Of a stretch of DNA of 64,000 nucleotides, positions 11,242-23,197 are shown piece by piece (positions within the stretch are counted from its first letter, which is position 1; each line of letters begins with the position of its first letter). Source of the DNA: Ascaris suum (Eukaryota > Nematoda > Chromadorea > Rhabditida > Ascarididae). The position numbers were made by a program, and so were the translations under genes. The stretch is taken from NCBI GenBank assembly GCA_013433145.1, contig CM024172.1, positions 4,039,213-4,103,212 of the forward strand. Direction: 5' to 3'. Below the pieces are notes generated by a model. That model was not told the origin of the DNA, made no database searches, and saw only the letters and a list, made by a program, of their open reading frames with translations.

Positions 11242-14200
11242 TGGTTATTGTTAATCGTGTAAAAATAAACGCTTGAAGAATCAAAACAAAGAAGTTCGAA
11301 GACGAGAAGGCCTCCGACGGATAGCAGGAGACAAATTTTAAGAAATATACCAATCAGGTGCACCGTGGCTGCTTAAATCGGCGAGCACAAATGACTAAGC
11401 AATTTTGCTATAATATCGCTCTATGATCCAATAATGGGACTTCCCACTGAATTTCATCACTCAACTGTTTATGTCTGAGAACATCATGAATTCCTGTTGC
11501 ATGGCTTGTCTTCCTTAGGCTTCAGGCTCAACCGGTTCGTTTACTCCAAAACAACTCTAAAAGAACGCTGACACCCAACCAGTGAACATAACTCCGCCTC
11601 AGACAAAGGATTCATAGAAATAGACAACTAACGCAATAACGCAGAAAATGTTTGCATGCTGACGAGTCCCAAACCCTCGGCGCAATGTTATGACGCATCC
11701 TAAGCATAGGCGCAAACGCATCTTCGGTTCTCAAATAAGTGGTCGCCCACTCGGACATTCATGCGCTAATTGCTGTAGCATCCCTTTATGCACTCCACAG
11801 CTTGTGTGCAGTTGCGTAATGCTATAGGAGGGGAAGTTATCACAGCGAAATGTGATTAGGCCGCGAATTTGATGCGAAATTCACACAGCGCAGCGATCGT
11901 TGATCGTTTCATTGGGTTTGCTCGCACTGAGATGATATCGATGCGTTGAATAAGCTAACGGAAGAAGAATGTCTATTTAAACCAGTTATAAGATCATTGT
12001 CAAATAGTGCTAAATGCTGAAAGCAACTATGTAAACTTCGCGGTGATTATCGCTATGGTAATAGATTAGTGATTCCCACTCGATAAACCATTCCAACAGT
12101 GCACAAGCGTGTATTTTTTCAACGATTTTCGACCACAACCTTTTTCCACTAAAGCCATGGCTTAAATATGATCCAAAAATGGGAGATGAAATTCTTTTCG
12201 TAGCTGGTGGTGATGCCAACAGTTGTTTCAATGACTGTCACATTTTAGATTCATCACATGGTATGTTTCGATTTAATTTACAGCGCAAATATATGTGCAA
12301 TGCAGTAAAAACTGTTTCACCGCGAGTAACAGGCCAAAACAATATATGACTCAAAGTGAGAGACTCTGCCTTCCTATTTTGATGGACATAGTGAAGCTGC
12401 TGCCACAGTGATCAGCATCACCTGGTGAAGATGAGATGAAGCTTCGCTGTTTATGACTCTTTTCAAAGTTCCACCTACACAACTCACTACTACTTTGTAA
12501 GTGCCTACTTGCCCCGTCCACTGTCAAGACTGTCTGCCTGCTAGTTCCAACGCAAGTACCCTCCAGGTTCAGTTTGTGACATTCGAAGTGTAAAATACGC
12601 GCCATGAAAGCTTATGGTAAGGACATATATTCAGCGTCTAAACTGATGCATCAAATTTTAAACCAGTTGTCAGCAATTAAATGCATGCGAACCTTTTGTG
12701 CATTATGAGGTCGGTTAGGCTGTACATTACATCGACTGGGTCGAGGAACCGAGGAATAATGTGTGGTACATTAGAATATGAATGCATTTTTTGTATGTTT
12801 TATGATTTGTCGAGCAGTTACTGGTTGTTCTGATTAACGAAATTAGAAAAGCGCATGCCGTGCTAGTTGCTTTGGCAGAATTTTGCATTTGGCAAGCCTT
12901 TATTATCACCGCTCATACTTTGCTGTCAAAATTTTGAGGGAATGTTTTGGCATACAAGAGGTTTTCCAGCACTAAAAACTCTACAAAAATGGCGTTACAC
13001 ATTAAAAAATACAAATATGTTTAACAAATAATGTTCACCGTTTGCAGAAAGCTGTTCGTGGTTCAAAACTACATAAATAAAAAAAAAACAGAAAGATTGT
13101 AATGTTAGAGTGGTCTAAAAAATGAAATAAACTGAAGCATGGTAAAACAAAGGACTGGCTTTTGTTCGTTGATGGCTGCAAAGGAATGATTAAGCAACAA
13201 TTTTTTTTTCCAGCAGGTAGAGAATCAATGAAAATCTTAGAGGCATCCCGATCAAGGCAACAGCTTTTTATCGCTAAAAGCGTGCACTCCTGATCGATGG
13301 GATGCAAGTATGCGTCTTGTTGTTGTGATCCATTAGCCAAAGTTGGCATAACAAAGAGGAAGGAACGGAATACTTGTAAGAAAAAGAGATGTAAAAACAA
13401 AGAGGAAAATGTTTGACGAACTGTGGGAGATATGAGAGTTGATGTGGGAAGTTTTCGTCACAGATGTATGAAAATTTAGGATGATCGTTGAAAGAGGGTT
13501 GGAAGCCGAGTAATTAGATTTTCGAGAAGAACGTTTATAAGAAAGCTGCGTTGCTCTAATAGGTCAGTGGCCGTATGAGAACAGCAAACATATAGTTTCA
13601 AACATTTTGCCTCATCGAGCTAAAAAGCGAACCTTCAAAAGAGATGCTAGCACTGACAAATCTGCAAAAAACAAGCGAATTTATTCCTGGGGTTTATTTT
13701 TATGCGATTATGTTAATTTGCTTTGCAGAAACGCATCGTTGCAACGTATCGCCATTGCCCACATGCGAGTTTGAGTGCCTATCTGTTTGTGCGTTCGTTT
13801 CCACTTTGAAACCGTTGTCGTTGAAGTTATAAAATATAGTTTATGGTACATCAAATAGGACGATCTCAATACCATATTTCACATTGAACTCTTCGCTTCG
13901 AGAGAAGTTGAAAATGTTCAGTTGAAAAAGAATTTGCGAGCATCTGACATCACTCGGCTTCTCAATTACACTGGTGGAATTGCAAGAAAGCGAATTTTTT
14001 AATGGAAGATTTTGGCGAATTATTGAGATAACTAATATCTCGCGTATTTATTGTTTCTTGATAACTCATAAAATTGGATGGTTAGGCAAGCGGAATGCAA
14101 AGTTGTACATTATGTCAGCTTCTTTGACACGACTCCCAAATTGTTTTTGCTCATTTTCGTACTGTAATCATCCGAATCATAAGTATTTTAATTTTTTAGC

Positions 14201-15373
14201 ACCAGCAAACGATTGGTTAAAAGACCGCGTTTTCTGTATACTTCAAAGTTAGATTAATCCAATAGTTTTCGATGCGCCAAGTACTCGAATGTTTTCACAT
14301 TCATTCCTTTCATTTATTCAATTGAAGTTCAGAACGCATAGGTTGGGATTTTAGCCTTGAAAGAATGGGACCTTATTCCACAGTTAAATATGTTCGTTGC
14401 TCATTACCGCTGCTCGTCGACATTTTAAATTTCATCACATCTCCCTAATTCACATCCATAATCGCACCAAACGCTCAGCACCTCCCGCAAACCAGGCATC
14501 CAACCCGTGAATTGCTTCTTGTTATGCACTTTCGCAATCTTCAATATGCAAAGCAAATTATGGGACGCTTTATCCGCTTGCAAATATATTTGTGTGCATT
14601 GGGGCGTACTTTTGTCTGACAGTTTCGAGAGACCTTTGAGCCGAAGCAACTGATCAAAGATAGTATGTTCATTGAAGCAATGTTCAAATGTTATTGTTAA
14701 AAACATGCACCAGTTAAAAAACATGCAATGAAGCCTCAAATTCACCTCCCCGTAGTTGCAACATTGAAGTTCCTGGAGAACAAAGATTTATTTGCACGGA
14801 TGCATGAACTTGAAGGAAATGAGGCCACGCGATTTTCTGTGGTCAGATGGACTGAAATGAGAGGCCGAACTTGGAGCGAAGGTGGAAATAAAGGCTTATG
14901 CATGTGACGATGAGCCTCCAAGAGAAATTAATCTGGGCAAAGAGGTGGCTTGAGGGATCTGCATGAATTTCGGCTTTCCTAAGGGAAGGTTAAATTAGAA
15001 AGAAAACGGTACTAAAGGACAGGTATGTTCGGAAGTCGAGAGTGCGGTGGACTACTTGACAGAAGATGCGGTAAAGCATCTAAACTGTAAACTTCGTGCA
15101 TTAGAATTAATCAGTGGAATAGGAATATCAGTTGCATTTCCAACTAACATAAGCAAGCAAGACTTTTCTGAGCAAGTAGGTTATGAAAAGGAGTTTTTTG
15201 TACGGAAGAAAGCAAACATTTTCCTCTTGCTATCTATAAGAGGTCTGGACTTTCTGTCGATCCCATTACAGTTCACGTCGCATAAAACTACTTCATTTTC
15301 GCCACGTGCTTTTCCGGGCGATTGCTATGCAGGATATGTGCAACTGATTTCATATGCTCCAGTACATACTTAC

Positions 15374-15690
15374 TTTTTCTAGAAGTTATGACGAAACACA
15401 ATCTTCTAATGTAATCTTGTTCGGGTTTTATGTAGGCAGATCTGCGCTTGCAAATGCGCTTTGACGTCGTCTGCTCGAGCGTTACATGCCCATCTATGCG
15501 TATTTCCAACTGAAGAACAACTGAAGCTGACGGTATAGTACCTTTCGAATCGAACCTGCATTCAGGATGACGCCCTGCCAGCTGGCAATTTGATCTTTCA
15601 GCTTCGAAAGAAGAGTTATACGTTCAACGAGCAAAAAAATCTGCACACGTTTTGCATTGTTGAAATTTTCTACTTCATCAAGTCGCATTG
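15374..15690 (-). CDS. Unassigned two-exon gene fragment
   Basis: A first exon may begin at an acceptor just upstream of ATG at 15688 and run to an AAG|GTACTA donor at 15542. It encodes a helical, Leu/Lys-rich segment containing LLSKLKDQIASWQG. A second exon (15509-15374) follows a TTCTTCAG acceptor and ends in an excellent A|GTAAGT donor; it contains LEIRIDGHVTLEQTT and a basic stretch. The intron would be only 32 nt, which is short; a donor 14 nt further upstream would give 46 nt but breaks the frame. No homology is recognised, and downstream exons were not found. Confidence 0.3.
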
Positions 15691-16119
15691 CTTTCGCAGC
15701 GGGAGAAAGAAAAACTCATAGATACCTTGTACGGGCCGGTCGGATTGATTAAAACATAAAGGGCATTGTTTTGCATATTTGATTTTTAAGGGCTTCTTGC
15801 GAAACTAGTCGGTGAGGTTAGCGAGGTGTAACAGCGCAAATCGTGCCAACTTTTCTGGTACATTATGCTTTATGTAATGCACCGAAGTTCACATTTAGTT
15901 CAAGTGGCTTAGAACTGTGGCAGATACGAGTCTGCTCAGTTGAGAAAGGGAAGGATATAAAGGTTCGTCACAAGTTTCTAAAGCTCAAAATTTTGGGCTG
16001 AATAATTCTGTGAATCTCCTTTCGCGACAGCAATCGCCATTTTTCATTCTCACTATCTAATAGTTCAAGGGAAAGACATAGAGCAGATGAAGGCTCTGGA
16101 TGAGAAAATGGGATTTTAG

Positions 16120-16582
16120 AATTGCATGCGCACATATCACTGTTAAGGGGCCTTTAATTGATGCACGCAACTTCTTGGCTAGAAGTGAGTGACGTCTAAT
16201 CGATAGTCACTCGAACATAGCATGTAATGAATATGAAATTGTTTCGCCTTCAATGTTGTACGGAACAAAACGCCCGATCAGCTCATTTTGTCGGCTTAGG
16301 CGTTCTTGGACACAAATGAAGTCATTAAAATCGTTTGTGATGTATTCAGTGAAGCATAACTTTAATCCTTTTGAACAACATCATGAACTGTGGAGCCTAA
16401 TAATGAACTACCCACGTTTTCGTTTGATAGGGCTTCATTCAAATTCAACTACCCCTCTGAGGCAATCTTTTATGCAGCAGGAGAACGACTATCAGAACTT
16501 GTATTCGCTGCTTAGGTCCTATTTGCACCGGAAAGAGTGTGTGCCACCGAGGATTGCCGATGTTCGTTCACGCTTCGTTTGA
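16120..16582 (+). CDS. Unassigned C-terminal gene fragment, PAH-like segment
   Basis: Two plus-strand exons agree in phase: 16120-16184 (acceptor GGGATTTTAG, donor A|GTGAGT) and 16350-16582 (acceptor GTATTCAG, stop TGA). The joined reading passes through LIDARNFLARMKHNF, ELWSLIMNYPRFRLIGLH and YQNLYSLLRSYL. The spacing of hydrophobic residues loosely resembles a paired amphipathic helix domain of SIN3/GON4L-type corepressors (a..fL..vK..F...fl.iM), but the later LF..h..Li..F part is poor. Upstream exons were not found. The assignment to a family is a guess; that these are coding exons is more likely than not. Confidence 0.35.
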
Positions 16583-17299
16583 TATCATTTAATTTTAGTC
16601 CAGTGCACCGTCTGTACGCTGTTCATCGAGCTTTTAAAACTTTTTCAGCTAGAGTGAGCAGAAAATGAGAAAAGAAGAGGAAAAGAGGGCGAGCAAAGGA
16701 GAAAAGGATATTCATACTTCAAAAAAATCAAGTAGGAAGCGATCGTTGAAACTTGACGATGCGATAAAACTTTCTCTTACTGCTGAGGGAACCAATCCGG
16801 CAAACTGATATTTGCCTCTCAAAGATTCTTACAGGAGGTTTTCCTTAAAGATCATCAAATAATTTCGCTTCACTTAGAAGATTCTTGTTAGATAATAAAT
16901 GGCATTTCTGTTAATGGCAATTGTGACAAAACTTGTCTTTTATGCTCTTGTTTTTACTTGTCATTTCATTTAAATTTGGTTTCATTCGACGTTTACTGCC
17001 CCGTTTTCATATATAGAACAGTTCAAAAGGGGCTCTTCTTCCAACAAGAGAACTCTTTCGCAGGTCATCGAGTGATTTCCACACTCATTTGGCAATACTT
17101 TGTATCTTGTTTAGAATTTCGGTATTCATTAATGTCGTCTAGTCGTTCAACAGATGCACTTTAAGCGGCTCTTTGCACACACCGCTACGAAACCTGTCCA
17201 CATCAATCGGGAGAAAGACTAAATTTTGAAACAATTACCTAGAATAAAATGTTTAATAGGAGAGAAAGAAAGAGAGAGAGGAACAACAAGGTATACTGT

Positions 17300-17302
<3 letters not shown>

Positions 17303-17376
<74 letters not shown>
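17303..17376. repeat. (GA)n microsatellite
   Basis: An uninterrupted GA run of about 74 bp, with AGAGAG words just upstream at 17270-17280. It is a polypurine tract on the plus strand; the alternating Arg-Glu frame through it is an artefact. Confidence 0.98.
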
Positions 17377-17379
<3 letters not shown>

Positions 17380-19438
17380 AGGTTTGCTACTTTTCGCAGG
17401 TCTGCATTGAGCTTTTCTATCAGAGATAAGTGGTGTATTCCTTGCGGGATTCGAGAAGATGCTCCTTATTTAAGGCGATCTTTTATTCAGCAAAGTTGAT
17501 CATTTTTATTAGAGTGCACAGATGAGAACCTATAACGTGGTTAGACAAGATGACAAGCAACGCCTTCTTAAATAAGTGGAAAATAGTGTAATTAGCCAAC
17601 GACAAATGTTTTCGGCGCCCTGTTTCGGTACCAATAAACTGTGAGTGATGACCGAATGAAATGGTTAATAAAATGTTAGCAGTATCAAGAAGCGCCCAAA
17701 AAACGTTTCCCACATCACATTCATTAAGTTTTCAATAACCCGCAATACTTTGCCCTAAATAGCCTGGAAAATCTGGGAAGATCTCTCGAAGGAGATGGAA
17801 AGATTCGCACTTTTTCATTTTCGCTTACCTCATTAGTTTTCGACAACGATTGGCAAATTATGCGCAATGAAAATCCATTTAATTGCAAAATGCATGCAGA
17901 CTTTCAAATGTCGTCAGGTGCGAATACTTGTCTTCGAATGTGGCACATCAAGTTGAGCGTTTGTAGTGAAAGGCCAGCTACTGCTGATGTACGTTATATC
18001 CAAGAAAGTCCATAGCTGTAGTTTCATTATGTTATACCTAAGAAACTTCTAGCCGCAGTTTCAGTGATTTCTGAGGGTTTCGGTGTTTCCGTAAATTGGT
18101 TTCAAAGTTTCAGGTTTCCAAAAGTCGCAATCTCATTCGGCTGATCCTATAATCTCAGTTTGTGCCTGCATCAGTGCTAACGAAGCGTTTTACCCGTAAG
18201 CGAATGTCATGTATGCTAAGTTGACAGCGGTAACGCCTTAGTGCTAAATTTAGCTCGAGCTTTTTCCTGAGAGGTGCATGAAATGTGCTCTCGCTGACAG
18301 ATTGTTAACTATTTCGACAGCATCATGAAACTCACATTTCGGAGGTGATCTCTATGCTGAATCGAAGTGGAAAACAGTGAACAGTGAATTATTTTAGTGT
18401 CGTTTTGAAATGCAATGAACACATAGCAATGTTTAGAGGGTTCCTTGTTGTTACGGCACAATCGAAATGCGATCATGTTCTTTGCACTAACGTTAGGGTG
18501 ATGATGCAATCAAAATAACACTTCACAATCGATGAATTTCATTTAATTCGATTAGAACACATTTTGTTCATTTCCAACTAAACTGTCACATGTTGACCGT
18601 GAAATCACCGCTCCGAAGAGGAAGGAATTTTGTTTTGAAACCAGCAAGGAAATTCCTTTCAAGCCATAAACTATTGATCAGGATGGGGTGTTGTTTCGCT
18701 GGCAAGCGAAAACTTTTCCGTGTGTGAGATTTGAGTGGGCAACCATTCGTTTTCTCAGTAGTTTGTCTATCTGAGCCACCACGATTTGGCTTTTTCAGTT
18801 ACAATTTAGAGACGAATAATTTCAGTTTGGTTTTACTTGTTGACGTCGCAAGCGCTTTCTAGTGGATTATGCTCACATAAAATTGAGGATTCAGAGGGGC
18901 ATGTTGCCAAATAATTGTTGCCACTGAAAAGTGATCCATGACTTCATCGCAGATCGTTGACTACTCCGAGAAACATTTTCTATATGAAGTGATGCATTTT
19001 CCTATGTATTCGCTTCCGCGAGCTTACCGTCCGAAGCACATTAAATATGCAAATCACTTTTCTTTATGCACTAAATATGTAAAATTCATCAGTTGTTAAC
19101 ACAGTAGACGTATGAGAGACAGCAAACTACACAGCCCATAGTTCCAGTCGTCAAAGTTGAAAAATCCTACTCCACTTACCCGTTCTTGGCACCCAAGTTC
19201 AAAGACCATCGCAGCCTCATGTTTCGCGAGTGAAGGAAGTTTTGCTTCCTTTTGCTGGTCCAAAAAGAAGCCAGTTTGATGAGAAAAATTGAGTTTTGAG
19301 GAAAATGGGAAGACGTTTTCCCAAGTAAATGTGAAATGTACAAGCAAGTGCTCATTGAAGAAGTAAATTTTTTGTGCTTTTTCGCGCAGTAAATCCGAAC
19401 AATAAACAAAAACTTCGACGGATATTTCCTTTTTTTTT

Positions 19439-19477
19439 CCACCTTGGAGGGCCAAAAAAAACGTGCCTCCAAGGTGG
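19439..19477. repeat. 12-bp perfect inverted repeat
   Basis: CCACCTTGGAGG at 19439-19450 and CCTCCAAGGTGG at 19466-19477 are exact reverse complements around a 15-nt loop. The core CCTTGGAGG is itself nearly palindromic. It lies about 450 bp beyond the 3' end of the lectin coding region. Confidence 0.8.
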
Positions 19478-19928
19478 AGGGCTCTTATTCGACTGCACTA
19501 GTGATAATAAATATTTATATTAGTTCGTTATTTGTTCAGTTTGGATATGCCATCGATATGGCTAACGACCAATGTATCGAGAGGGTATGAAATTGCGACT
19601 GGAATATCGACAACAACTCCCTATAGAAAAGTTAATGATAAAATAAAGAGGAGGAACGGCAACGCTTTCAAATACAAATCTATGACAGACATAAACGCAT
19701 TAAAGGACTGCTGTGTTTCGAGATCTGCAGACTAGCTCATGCTGAAAATTGCATCTTCAAGAGATCCAACATCTGCTAACGGAAGATGAATTAAAACATC
19801 GCAAACGCAAATGACGCTCAACTATAGCTTTCTCATCGTTCGTTTACAACAATTATGAGCGACTGATTTCCGCCGTTTTTTTTTCGTTCCGCATCGAATT
19901 CATCCGTTCCCAATTGTATCTCGTTCTG

Positions 19929-22900
19929 TCAACCGGTACCGAGGTGCCGTTTTGTAGCCTTCAGCATGTTCTTTTGCCAATTCACGCTACTAGCAGGTTT
20001 TTGTTCTGCTTTCTTCAATGTCTGCTTCCCTTTCTTATGTGTATCTGTTTTTTGTGAGTCTATGGTATGATCAATGAATTTTGAGTGTTCTTGTCTATGA
20101 TTACTAGAAACACTTTTTGTCCTTTTTATCGCTTTCGTGTTCTTTGCGGCAACTTTTTCTGTACTTGCATTCCTGAATGGATTTTTCAGCATTGAAATGG
20201 GTCTCAGATTCTCTGCCATCGTATCCGATGTTGCTGACGTATTTCGTGGCTTCGTGTTTTCGGGCACAGTTGCCTTAGGCGTCTCGAAATATCCGGAAGG
20301 TTTTTGACAAAGATATGGTACTGGTCTTTTGAAACAACAATCAGTAAACCATGTTCCATTTGACGGATGCATTTTGATACATTTCCTGCCTTTGTTATAC
20401 TCAGGTTGCGTACCTGAAACGAAACGTTTAAAACTCACCATTATTCTAGCGTCACCGGTTAAACCTTACCCAGAATGTCACGGTTACTTCTATCTCTTTA
20501 AATTTTGTCATGATTTTGGCCAATAAAGAACAACGCATCACATAGCTTAACTTTCTTTCTCTGTCCCTCTTGCTTTTTTTTGAACAGACTAAAACGTTTC
20601 TAATGCACAATCTTTTTGCTTAATCGATTGATTTCTTATCAATCAATCGAGAGTATTTCCACAGTGGATGCCATCTCATGTCACGACAATTGTGTGTATT
20701 CGGATTCTGAAACACAGTAAACAAATTCAATGAACCAACAGCATGCTTACTAAATTGTATTCAATCCACAGTGACGTCGGCTTCGGTGTGATGGAAAATT
20801 TCAGAATTTCGCGACAGTTGAGAAAAACTTGCATAATTTTTCTGATCGTTTGTAAGCACATTGGTTGTACCTTAATTCTTATAGTTAAACGACTTCACGA
20901 GATGGCTATTGGCATTCCTTCCTTTTCCAATCAATAAATGTCTCCATGTTTTCCCTCCACTTAATGATCATCAACGTAAGTCATTTTTGCCAAGAATATT
21001 GAAAATTTAGCAATGCGCCATAAAAACAATCCTCCTTACAATGGAAGTTTTGAACTCAGTCGATAGCAATATAACTACCAGATCGTGCCTAAATGCTTTC
21101 ATTGGTTATTAACAACATACACATGCACCAAATAAACAACTGTGAATGACTGTGCCAAAAGCAACAGCAAACACACAAATGAACAGAACGGTACCGTTAA
21201 TCCAGTTGGCGTAGTCGAAGTTCGAAAAGTCGGCGTATTCATACGTGTGTGAGTTGCCAAATAAAGCGGCGCCAATCCATATCGGTTTCCCAAGTTTCAA
21301 AGCCAATGCTGAATGAGTAATTTGCATATGGTTACTTTTTAACTTTAACAACCCACCACTGAATACAGCAGTCGATGGGAAATCACTCTAGTTTATCGAT
21401 GTTTGCGAATAACATCATAAACTTTATTCCAATACAATTTATAAATTACATGTAAAACTGAAATTTTCTATATTTAAGTTCTATCCCGACATCTGCTGTG
21501 TTGGTTGCCTTAGCAACATGAAAATATTATCATTCCATGCGGCCTCTCAGACGCATAGAAGATTGCAGTCAAATTCTTGAGCTCTCGATGGATTCAAAAT
21601 GGAAAACTGAATAATTTTTGGCACTGATAATAAAATGTTAGAAATTAAAATACTGCTGCTTCAACGGATATCGAAACAAAATTGGCAAAAAGAAGTGAGA
21701 AACTACCTCTCATGAACAAACACCTCCTGAATCGCCTTACAGCCTACTTCATAACAACGAACGTAAAATGCATAAAAACGCTAATTCGGATGCATTGTTT
21801 CTAATGTGTTTATTGGAGCTTCCACGTGCATTAAAAAATTTATGTTTCACAGAATGCATAGTAGTAAAGTTGATTGCATTTTTTTGTTAAAATTTCAACG
21901 ACTCCTATTTGCTGTAGTTTCAGTGCTTTCACACTGTTCGCTTACCAGCAACGAATGTGTTCTCGGCTTCACTGTGAATGCTCATAACATGTGCCATTTT
22001 CCATTGACAGTCCGCTTCGGCGACATTCCATCCAATCGGTTCATCCACAATGAAATAACAATTTTCTGAATGCGGCGAAAACGACCATTTATTTTCACAG
22101 CGTGATGCCGAAACGACTGCAATTTTTTGATTTATTTATAATGTCTGCACACTATTTATAAGGATTACTATTGAAATATTGAAAGTTATTTGCACCGAAA
22201 ATTCATCGGAAGGAATGAATGGGCTGTGACCGACCATTCATTCTTCTGTGTGGTAGGAAACAAATTAGACCACATAATGTTTCGGACTTATTCTTTTCTT
22301 GCAACGAATAGAATAAATTAAAAAGTTAGCCATAGCACCGTATAGCTAAACACATTTATGGACGGGTAGCACTTGCCTTTGAGAAAGTCAAAAACCTGAA
22401 ATATTCCCTTATCAAGAAACTAAGATCATCACTTGTAATCACTTGCAACTTTGTCCTGAAATTCCGAATTCCACGCTCTCGCTGGCACAACCTATTACTG
22501 ATCATAGAACTCTATTGAAAGTTTGGGAACTCTAGTGCAAAATCTCATTTCACTTTTCCACCTTTTCATATTCACCATCACGGATCTCAATGATCGCTCG
22601 CTTAAGAAAATATGCCCTCAATTTCATGCCTTCGCTGAATATTCGCCAAAATTATAGGCCACTTCGTCGTGAACTGTTTTCCTTCTTTTCCACCCGGAAA
22701 TTAAGGAATATAATCATTAACTGCTTGTATCACTTTTTTTAAAATCGAAGATTTTACATTTAAATTTTCAAAAATTTATGCACTGAGGAATGGGCAGTTT
22801 CCAGGTCGCAAGCCTCTCTCATTCTATATAACCACCTCCTCGAATACTATCATTGTTGTTCTGATTTCTATGAAAAACGATAAAGGCCTTCGCAGACAGC

Positions 22901-23197
22901 CCAGTGTTTACAGTGGGAATGAAAGTAGATTCATTAACTGTCATAACGGACCCCATTTTGTTGACTGAGTTATCGAAGTTTAATTCATGCCGTCATATTT
23001 AAAGCTATATAATTTGAATCCTTCTGTGATAATAGCGATTGTGATAGACGGAAGCAGAATTCCATTCTTCCACTAAAACAACATCTGAGTGTCGATCTTG
23101 AAATGAATTTGTTGGACAAATAAAATAAGGCGATCCATCAAAAGCTAACAGCACCTTTGAGGAAGAAGCTTATGATCAGAATGAAAGCAACATTCAT
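19929..23197 (-). CDS. Secreted C-type lectin domain protein with basic Ser/Thr/Lys tail
   Basis: Four exons join in perfect phase to 270 residues: 23197-23155, 22116-21946, 21308-21195 and 20413-19929. Residues 1-18 form a signal peptide, with predicted cleavage near VVSA. Residues 21-147 are a long-form C-type lectin domain: C21 and C34 of the N-terminal pair, C51, the SIHSEAENTF segment, the WIG core at 82-84, C121, the C135/C136 pair and C145. The canonical sugar- and calcium-binding motifs are altered: TQPEYN stands where EPN or QPD is expected, and WFTD replaces WND, so calcium-dependent sugar binding is doubtful. Residues 149-270 form an unstructured-looking tail rich in Lys, Ser, Thr and Asn, longer than in most single-domain nematode lectins. 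Two NGT glycosylation sequons occur inside the domain. Most acceptors are TTTCAG-like; exon 2 uses ATTGCAG. Nematode proteins of this kind are typically extracellular, often in immunity or host interface, but the role here is not known. Confidence 0.9.
20624..20650. repeat. 10-bp inverted repeat in lectin intron 3
   Basis: TCGATTGATT (20624-20633) and AATCAATCGA (20641-20650) are perfect reverse complements around a 7-nt loop. They sit inside the intron between the last two lectin exons. Confidence 0.75.

Larger units (their letters stand above)
16583..19928. other. 3.3 kb with no supported gene
   Basis: The stretch holds the GA microsatellite and the hairpin at 19439-19477. A 119-codon minus-strand open frame between 19455 and 19096 has no recognisable domain or splice structure and is treated as chance. 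Confidence 0.5.

Noticed and set aside
12050..12230. Minus-strand VHCWNG reading resembling a tyrosine phosphatase loop
   Set aside because: The C-x5-R signature is absent and there are no flanking phosphatase motifs.
17226..17429. Open frame with alternating Arg-Glu
   Set aside because: It is a by-product of the GA microsatellite.
20414..20470. Upstream extension of the last lectin exon as a continuous reading (MVSFKRFVSG)
   Set aside because: The acceptor CGTTTCAG at 20414 joins in phase to exon 3 and restores the standard domain sequence, so the upstream codons are intronic.
21806..22069. Plus-strand open frame of 87 codons
   Set aside because: It is the antisense shadow of lectin exon 2.
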